64,000 nt of DNA. Origin: Isoetes taiwanensis (lineage: Eukaryota > Streptophyta > Lycopodiopsida > Isoetales > Isoetaceae). The DNA lies in contig JAJEKV010000002.1 of the NCBI GenBank assembly GCA_021234155.1, positions 40,601,841-40,665,840 of the forward strand. Direction: 5' to 3'. A program made the translations under genes and the position numbers. Shown here one piece after another: positions 56,529-64,000 of the stretch (its first letter is position 1; every line of letters begins with the position of its first letter). The notes below the pieces were generated by a model. It worked only from the letters and a program-made list of their open reading frames with translations, searched no databases and had not been told where the DNA came from.

Positions 56529-57338
56529 CTATATTGTATCTTGATCTTTATTCTTGAATAAAAATCTTTTGTCCTTCAAAAAAAAGGAAAAAAAGAAGAA
56601 GGAAAAAGACAAAAGAAAAAAAAAAGTGCTATTTTAATAAAATCGTGCTTTAGAACTTAGTCTTGTATAACTTTTAGTTATTTCATGGTTTCTCATGGCC
56701 TTATGATTATATTCTGGTTATTTCAAGGTTACGTCATGTGCCTTTACAACGTATTTGGATGACCTGATGATGGTCGAATATTTCTCATAATATGGATTTT
56801 TATTATCATTGTTCATGTTATGCGCTAACATTAGATTGCTGGGTTCTAGCATAGAGGGATTCTTTGTTGAGGTATCTAAGTCTAATAATGATTCCCGTGA
56901 TTGTTACGTTATACGTTTTTTTTGTCGAGTATGCCAGCATTTTCTAAATGCCTCAAACCCCCACTTAGTCTTTATGTTAAACCCACGTGTTCATGGTGTA
57001 AGCAGATAGACATGAGGCTTGAAGGATCATCATGCCGTTGAGAGTTTGAACGACGTTAAATGCCTAAGATCTTTGCGAGCCTGTAGCAAGACCTTGTGGT
57101 TACTTAATAAACTTGATATTGTGGATCCTTAGAACATGAAGCATTTTTATTGTATATAGCATGATCTTATACTCTTTAAGAATTACACTCGTACGTGTTT
57201 ATTGGACATGGTCAAGATTAAAGATTCAATTCTTTACCTTGAGTTTCATCTTAAAAATGGTTTTGCATTGCATCTCTTAATTCATGTATACCGACTTGTT
57301 AGTGTTCATGCACGTCTTGATGAGATCTCAAATTACTT

Positions 57339-57458
57339 TACTACTACAAAATAGTTATAAATGGCAGGACAAGGGTATATTATATGTCATTTGTGTACAT
57401 ATGTGCCATTTATGCTCGGCCCTTTTTGTGCCATTTGTACTTTACTTTTGTAATAGTG
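57339..57458. mobile_element. 120-bp CACTA-type MITE, copy 2
   Basis: Orthologous to the MITE in copy 1 at the same site within the repeat. The first base pair of the terminus is mutated (TACTACTAC) and the 3' duplication reads TTT. Confidence 0.75.
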
Positions 57459-57591
57459 TTTGAAGGGTTAACCTGGCAGGCCCATTTCACTTTGCAGATG
57501 CTAGCTGAGGGGAATAAGGAGGAATTGATGGCAAATTCTAGATGTTTTAAAATTTCATCAAACAAAGCTTCAACAACAATTACCTTCAGAT

Positions 57592-58240
57592 GATGTGTTT
57601 TATCAATCTGACTATCAGAATTTAGTTCAAGCTTCTGGCATTCTGGTGGTCGAGGTGGATCATGCTGCTCATGTCAGGTGTGCGAAAAATTTGTCATCAT
57701 ATTTAGCTCTTGGCTACTTTACTGGGGCTATTCAAATTTTGCATGACTTCGTGGTTGGTTCGCACGTTTGCTATGCCATCTTCAGCTTCTTGGTTTTCAA
57801 TAAATACAGTTATTATCTCATAACTTTGTTTTGAATATGTTTGAGAATGCGATGCAGTGGATACATTAGTGTCTAGGGAAATCAGCCTACTTGGCCGCAA
57901 CAATCTTCTATATCAATATTATTCTCCCAGCTTCACACCTGCGATGGTTAATGCTCTAAAGATGCCATGTTGATTCTCTTTACCTAACATTCCTCCATAT
58001 TTAATGGCACATCCGTTTTTGGTATCAATTGCTAACGGACTCGGCGTGTATATTTCTCACTCCATTATGAATAATTCGAGAATTTGTGTGTCTACGCCAG
58101 TAGATACTTCATTGCCAGATTGTATTGTGGGAAAAGTAGCCATTGGTACGAGAAGTTGGACCGGAAATTGTTGAACGACCCAGAATTGGCTCACTTAGTT
58201 CCTGATAAAGAGGCATTTGCTTCTTTTTGACAGGTGCGAC
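57592..58240 (+). pseudogene. Retroelement ORF1-like remnant, copy 2
   Basis: Same two segments as copy 1 (FYQSDYQNLVQASGILVVEV; later SIANGLGVYISHSIM) with additional stops. A further shared frame follows at 58,510-58,722. Confidence 0.35.
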
Positions 58241-58915
58241 CTCGTTCTGTCTCTTTTTAATCTCCACTTCAGTCTATAGTTGGTGCTTCTCAGGCCTTAC
58301 CTTCCCCTAACATTTCATCTACTTCTAATGCTACCGCTATTATTTCTTCCCTGAGTTCCTCTCTTGTACAAACATCCGCACTCGTTGTTTTTCCTGACTC
58401 TCATGTTGATGATACTACTGATGTATATCCTCATTTAGTTCGGATGACTGAGGTTATTACTGAAAGCCTCATTATTTAATGTACTAAGGAGCCTTGCCAG
58501 AGGGTTAATTTGAAGAAGGCTGCAAGAAAAAAGATCGCAAATTCATGTGAGCCTGGTCCTTCTAGTGTAAACTTATTAGGAAGCGGTGCTTCTCGTATCT
58601 ATCTTCCTCACTGGATTGTGTGGCATGGCTACTTGATGTCAGGTGATGAGCTGCTAAATAGTGTGAAGTATGTTGATCATGATGAGGTGGCCAAACACCT
58701 CGAAGTAGTACAACAGAGATGATTTTTTACTGTGTATAGGTTGGTTTGCCTAGAGGGTTAGATTGCATTCTCTAGGTTTTTAGTTCTATATTACAGTATC
58801 TATATTGTATCTTGATCTTTATGCTTGAATATAATCTTTTGTCCTTCAGAAAAAAGGAAAAAGAAAAAAAAAGGTGCTATTTTAATAAAATCGCGTTTTA
58901 GAACTTAGTTTTAAC

Positions 58916-59298
58916 ACCAAAACTGTGATACTTAAAGATGAATGAGAGCCCTATGTTTTTGTCCTTTGGATTAGTCATTTTGTGTTCATCAAATTTATTT
59001 GGAATGATTGCTTAACTCTATATCATTGATTTTGACTTACATGCAAACACTCTTTAGGGAGACGAGTTGGACTTGCACCATCTTCATCTTTGGACTTTTG
59101 CCATGGAAGGAAAAAAATACTTTCATCGATTGGTGTTTGTTTTTCCTTATGCGGTTTAGAGTTTAGCTCCCACGAGAATTTAAGAATAGAACGGTTTTTA
59201 TGGTTTACCTAGAACATCAAAGAAAGAAAATTTCTTTCCAAACCTTAATTTTACGCTTCTAATGACGTGTCAATTAAATTATTTATGGGTAGGGAGCG
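58916..59298. other. Upstream region of the MAP65 gene
   Basis: AT-rich spacer between the tandem repeats and the presumed core promoter. No element recognised. Confidence 0.4.
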
Positions 59299-59307
59299 TT
59301 ATAAAAG
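59299..59307 (+). promoter_or_regulatory. Candidate TATA box of the MAP65 gene
   Basis: TTATAAAAG in an otherwise mixed-composition stretch. Transcription could begin near 59,330. The 5' leader would run to the ATG at 60,303 and may contain an intron: donor CTACAG/GTGATT near 59,966 and acceptor GCGAACAG near 60,290. Confidence 0.4.
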
Positions 59308-60302
59308 TATTTAAAGTCCAAATTCAAAAATCAAAATGCTTTTTCAACGGCTACTGTGCGACCCTTTTTTTTCCAGCTCAGCCCAAAAGTCGAGGCTTTT
59401 GAAAGCGGGAATGCTTTCTCCAAATATAGCGGCCTGTTTAGCGGCGCCGCCATATCTGGGGCCTTGGCTTAAGCGCCAACCTTAGAACGAAGGGGCTTTA
59501 CTCCTCTGGCTATGGCGGACAATGCAGGAGCTTGTCAGACCAAAAACAAGAGGTGCTGCCAAGGGGGCGCTCGACCCATCATGTGGGCCTTTTCTTCTAT
59601 CTGACTTGCAAAGTGGGTCGTCGATTGTGAGCTTGGCGTTCTGTTTGTTTTGGCTACAACTTATGATCTATTGAGGTCCCTTACTCTGTTTTGCCCTTAT
59701 TCACTGTTTTGGGTTCGCAAGCTCGCACCTTGGTGCGGCGTTTGCCTCTATTTCCTTGGATCTCGAGTTTTATTATTTTCGGATTGAACAGGGCTGCGGA
59801 TCGCTCCTTTGGGGGAAACAGCGATTAGTTAATGTATCCATCCTTGATCTGGTAGGAAAAGAAAAGGAGCTAGCAATTTGGAAGGTCCATTTAGACAATG
59901 CCATACATTTGGCGCTGCCATTTCCTCTATCGATGACGTTTTGCTTCGGTTATACATCCCTACAGGTGATTTTTTCTTCCTCAGTTTCTTTTGCAGCATA
60001 AAACAGTGTAAACCATCTGCACAACACTAGATCCATGGTCTCAGTTTTGAGTATTATGTGTAAATGGCATTTTCTGGGATGTTTTGCATTGCTGAAGAAC
60101 ATTTCTCTTGTGCATTGTGAGAATTTCATTGAGACGCCTACTCTGATCTAACACATCGGCGGTTCGCATTTGCAGTGTCAGTGACATTATTGGATCTACG
60201 AAATATACATCCCGAACAGCTCTTGGTAAATTTTTTAACCAGTTGGGACATTTTCATCCCGTGATTTGTTGATGTCTGAAATGCGAACAGTTGTGAAACC
60301 AG

Positions 60303-62882
60303 ATGATGGCGTTAGCACCTGCTGCAACGGCACCAGTGATGGTGGATACAACCTGCGGTTCTTTATTACGTGAATTACAGGTACAACTCCCAAATCTGGT
60401 CCATAGTTTGCCTTCTTATAAAACCCAAGTTCTAAAGTCTAATGCATTTGCAGCACATATGGGATGAGGTTGGAGAGAATGACATGGAAAGAGATAGAAT
60501 GCTGCTGCAGTTGGAACAAGAATGCCTTGAAGTATATCGTCGAAAGGTAGATCAGGCAAATCATGCACGGGCTCGTTTGCACCAGGCCTTAGCAGATTCT
60601 GAAGCAGAACTTGCTTCTTTGATATCTTCCCTAGGAGATCGAACTCTTCACACTCGTGTAAGGAGTATATTCAGCTTATTTCAAGTTTCAAATTTTATTG
60701 CCCAGCGCTAGATTCAGATTGTGACATGAAGGCATGTGTTGTAGTTAGATAAGCATGGTGGAACGCTGAAGGAACAGCTTGCAGCCCTTGGTCCTCAGTT
60801 GGAAGAGCTTCGCTGCAAAAAGGAGGAGCGTGCTAAGCAATTAGTGGACATTAGATCCCAAATTCAGAAAATTGCAAAAGAGATATCGGATGGTCCAATG
60901 CCGGATGACGATCCTGCTGACCTTGGAAGTGAACCAGACTTATCATTGAAAAGGTTGGAAGAGTATCAGATTCAGCTTCAGTCCTTGCAGAAAGAAAAGG
61001 TAAATAATTTGCCAAATCATTATAACGAGAAGTAGAAAGTGATTCTAATTTGATGCGTTTGCTTTGCAGAGTAGCCGATTGCACATGGTGTTAGAATATG
61101 TGAATTCAGTACATAAGCTATGCACTGTTCTAGCCATAGATTTTTTTAAAACCATAAGCGAGGTCCATCCAAGTCTGGATGATTCTGCAAATGGGCAACC
61201 AAAGAGCATCAGTAATGACACATTGCAAAGGCTAACCCAATGCATTGAATCCTTGGAAGATGAAAAGAAGCGCCGTATACAACGGGTAATTTGTGAATAC
61301 TTGCGTAATTAAGTTTTTAGAGCTTAGCATTGATAAATTGCTGTTTTGTTTAACTTGTTAGCTTCAAGACCTAGGAGCATCTTTAATCGAACTTTGGAAT
61401 CTGATGGACACTTCAATGGAAGAGCAACAGCTCTTTCATCATGTTACTTCAAATATTTCTAAGCCAGCTTCAGAAATTGTCGCATCTGGAGCTTTAGCAT
61501 TTGACATAATAGAGGAGGTATGTCTCTTTATTGTTGCCCTCACTATCTCTGAATTTTTGTTGATGCCAAACCTGAATTTGTTTTTCCTTGTGTCAGGCTG
61601 AGGTGGAGGTAGAACGCCTTGAGAGGTTGAAGGCAACCAAGCTGAAAGAGATTGTTCTTAAACGGAGAATAGAGCTGGAAGAAATATGCAGACGTGCACA
61701 CATGGAACCTGATCCGAGTACAGCAGAAGACCAGACAAACGCTCTTATTGATTCAGGTACAGAAGTGTGTGAGCTACTTGGAAAATTATGTTTAGGCTGA
61801 TCTGCTCTCTTTTTGTAGGCATGGTAGAGCCATCTGATCTTCTAGCAAGGCTGGAAGACCACATAGCAAAAGCAAAAGAAGATGCTTCAAGTAGGAAAGA
61901 TATCTTAGAAAGGATAGAGAAGTGGATGTCAGCTTGTGAAGAAGAAAGTTGGCTTGAAGATTATAACAAGGTTTGATGAGGATTCCTGCATATAGTGCAC
62001 GATTTACTTAGCTTTTTAAATAATTTTTTCTCTGGATCATGTGCAGGATGAAAATCGATACAATGCTAGTAAAGGTGCTCATATAAATCTCAAACGTGCA
62101 GAGCGTGCACGTGTAACTGTCAATAAACTTCCTGGTATGGATCTTTTGGATTACAATTGTCTCCAGCAACATATTATCCGCTGTTACCATGGCTATAATT
62201 TCTCATGCATTGTTGCATTTCTAGTTTTGGTGGAGACCCTTGTAAGTAAGACAAGGGCTTGGGAGGAAGAAAAAGGTGTACCGTTCGTCTTTGATGGGGT
62301 AAGAAAATGTTCTCTTGAAACACTTATTAAATGGCTAGATTTAGGTGCCAAAGCTAACTGTCCTATCTGAACCACAGGTACGACTTTTGGCCATGCTGGA
62401 GGAGTATAATTTCCTGAGGCAGGAGCGGGAAGAGGAAAAGAGACGAATGAGAGTACGTAGTTATTCTGTAGCATCTGCTTCTCTTTGAGAAGATGTCCTC
62501 ATGACTGTATTGTGATTATGTGGCTATGCAGGACCAAAAGCGCCTGCAGGAGCAGCTTATGACTGAGCAGGAGACTCTCTTTGGATCAAGACCAAGTCCT
62601 GGTAAAATTATGAGTTCCAAGAAGGGCGCTGGTGGACTACGCGCAAATGGAAACCAAGCTACTCCAAATCGTAGGCTGTCGCTTGGTGGCGCACTCTTGC
62701 AAGGCAATCAAGAGATGCTAACCCCTAGGATAAACGGGGTAACTCCATCAAGGCTAGGTGGTGTTGGAAAAGACAGCAAAAAGGAGAAGGCACGACCAGC
62801 AGCTCCAGTGAACTATGTGGCCCTTCCCAAGGAAGATGCTCTTTCATTTGCATCTGATCCACCTTCTCCCCAAGCAGTATAA
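60303..62882 (+). CDS. MAP65: MAP65 microtubule-associated protein (11 exons, 602 aa)
   Basis: Eleven exons with GT-AG sites and consistent phases: 60303-60380, 60454-60657, 60745-60999, 61070-61285, 61362-61517, 61597-61756, 61819-61970, 62047-62134, 62225-62298, 62378-62452, 62532-62882. The 602-aa product matches the length of plant MAP65 proteins (~580-600). N-terminal coiled-coil: [39 protein letters not shown], and [20 protein letters not shown]. Conserved central and microtubule-binding part: [80 protein letters not shown]. The tail is basic and Ser/Pro-rich ([20 protein letters not shown]), typical of phospho-regulated MAP65-1-like members. These proteins form antiparallel dimers that cross-link microtubules in phragmoplast and cortical arrays. 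All exons are open, so it is probably functional. Confidence 0.95.
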
Positions 62883-64000
62883 ATTACCCTATACAAAGGT
62901 GGGAGCAACATCCCAGGAAAAGAAAAGGAAAAGCACTACAATATCCATCCAAAGATGGTCGATGATCCTCAAACAGACTCTGGATGCACTGAATATAATC
63001 CTGTCTTGGTCACAAGCATAAAACTAAGATAGCCAATTGTAGTTGGCTGGGTAATTGTTGCTCTTTTACCCATCATGTAGCTCTTTCTAACCAATGTACT
63101 TTTATCTTAATTGTAATCTGCATCTATGTACACCGTGAGTTCTTGACGACTTATAGTTAAAAACATTTCTGATATCTACATGTCTTTGTCTATTTATTTA
63201 TTAATTTTATCTATTGTTTTGTTGATGGTCCCTTGCTGAAGGGAATCTGCATGCAGAGGCTTCGTTAGTGCCAAAACTATAGTTCTGCTGGCAGGAATGC
63301 TTCAGGAATTAATTAATCAGAAGGTAATTGGGCTTTTGTTTTATATATACGTGACAAGATACGTTTGTGGCCCAAAGGTTTGACACCTGAGCATGGCAGA
63401 AGTATCTCAAGTACAATTGTGCGATTAGTTTGCTCAATCAAATAGACACCGGCATGACAGGCCAATGGAAAACTAATGGACAGTTCTTATAATACTTTGT
63501 ATCGATCTCGAGGATTACGACATGTCTGGAATGTCAATCAATATCCTGTACATTCGCAGAATATTTTTCTTGTTGGGTATTCGAAATAAGAAGAGATAAG
63601 TTAAATACAAAAAAATGCATGTTTCCTGTCTGACAATCAGAGTTTTGTCGTAGCGTAGCTTGGCGTGGGTGGGGAGAATCCGATGCGGAGATTGACGCAC
63701 ATGGACCAACATTGAACCGCGAAATTTGGAGCTGGCTATAAGACTTCACATGGCCGATTTCATTTTGCACATTTCTTTCCTTTTCATTTCACCATATAGA
63801 ACGCGCAAACAAGATTTCCTAAATAGAAGTTGAATCATAGTTAGGTGGCGCACCAGTGCTTGGCAGGCAAATCAAGGAAAGATAAAAGCATTCGTATCAA
63901 GAAAGATGAAAGCATTCTTAACTTATCATCCGTGGAAAGTGTGGAGCATTTTTAGGTTGCCCAAAGGTGTATATCCTGTTGTATATTCTACCTTGCACAA
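62883..64000 (+). other. MAP65 3' untranslated region and flank
   Basis: Noncoding sequence after the TAA stop. A spliced or readthrough leader of unknown extent may follow near 63,170. No further gene or element was recognised up to the end of the window. Confidence 0.5.

Larger units (their letters stand above)
53336..56655. repeat. Tandem ~2.25-kb unit, copy 1 (with 1.04-kb insertion)
   Basis: Matches 56,665-58,915 from GTTATTTCATGGTTTCT onward and runs directly into it. The copy is interrupted at 55,493-56,528. It carries the MITE at 53,999-54,118 and ORF1-like relics. Confidence 0.8.
56665..58915. repeat. Tandem ~2.25-kb unit, copy 2
   Basis: Diverged direct copy of 53,336-56,655 without the 1.04-kb insertion. 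It ends GTGCTATTTTAATAAAATCG, the same as copy 1. Confidence 0.8.

Overview
The window looks like nuclear DNA of a land plant with a large, repeat-packed genome. The one clearly intact host gene, at the right end, is a multi-exon plant-type MAP65 microtubule-bundling protein. Nearly everything else is nested transposable elements of many classes: Ty3/Gypsy, Copia, LINEs, Penelope-like, CACTA and other terminal-inverted-repeat DNA elements. Penelope-like reverse transcriptases, together with a Cys-rich gene family that I associate from memory with seed-free plants, make a fern or other seed-free plant my best guess. The species is not established.

Layout. 1-7.2 kb: anonymous DNA, small tandem repeats, a LINE 3' end with a (TTCC)n tail, then a six-exon minus-strand gene cut off by a CACTA terminus. 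That gene also carries a tiny poly(A) retroposon and a foldback element. 7.25-9.93 kb: a rearranged LTR element with inverted LTR arms. 10.2-11.9 kb: Copia and LINE remnants. 11.9-35.8 kb: a minus-strand Penelope-like retroelement (PLE1) with ~3 kb direct terminal repeats flanking a 511-codon ORF and a reverse transcriptase. Phase-compatible splice sites link an exon in the terminal repeat to the internal ORF. A second, decayed relative (PLE2, 35.8-50.6 kb) abuts it at an A16 tract. 50.7-58.9 kb: anonymous DNA and a tandem ~2.25 kb repeat, each copy with a CACTA-type MITE. 59.3-63 kb: the MAP65 gene.

A 13.4 kb Gypsy chromovirus (21,176-34,585; 5-bp target duplication GCCTT; LTR ends TGTGACGT...ACGTCACA) is inserted in the right terminal repeat of PLE1. 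Between its 5' LTR and gag, on the gag-pol strand, lie two extra coding modules. Each is preceded by a pair of hairpin repeats and a TATA box. The first ends in an unmistakable but divergent histone H3 fold (30,938-31,207). The second has a C-terminal region that may be Alba-like, which is weak. A retrotransposon carrying its own histone-like chromatin protein is the most interesting content here, and I know of no described equivalent.

A GC-rich LINE on the minus strand (40.56-47.29 kb), with three ~180-bp tandem 5' monomers and a 754-bp TIR element inside it, lies in the left terminal repeat of PLE2.

Caveat: in the Gypsy element and the GC-rich LINE, CAG/CTG trinucleotides are scarce and are the sites where the two LTR copies disagree. 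Many frameshifts there look like consensus base-calling errors at CHG-methylated cytosines, so broken ORFs in those elements may be intact in the real genome.
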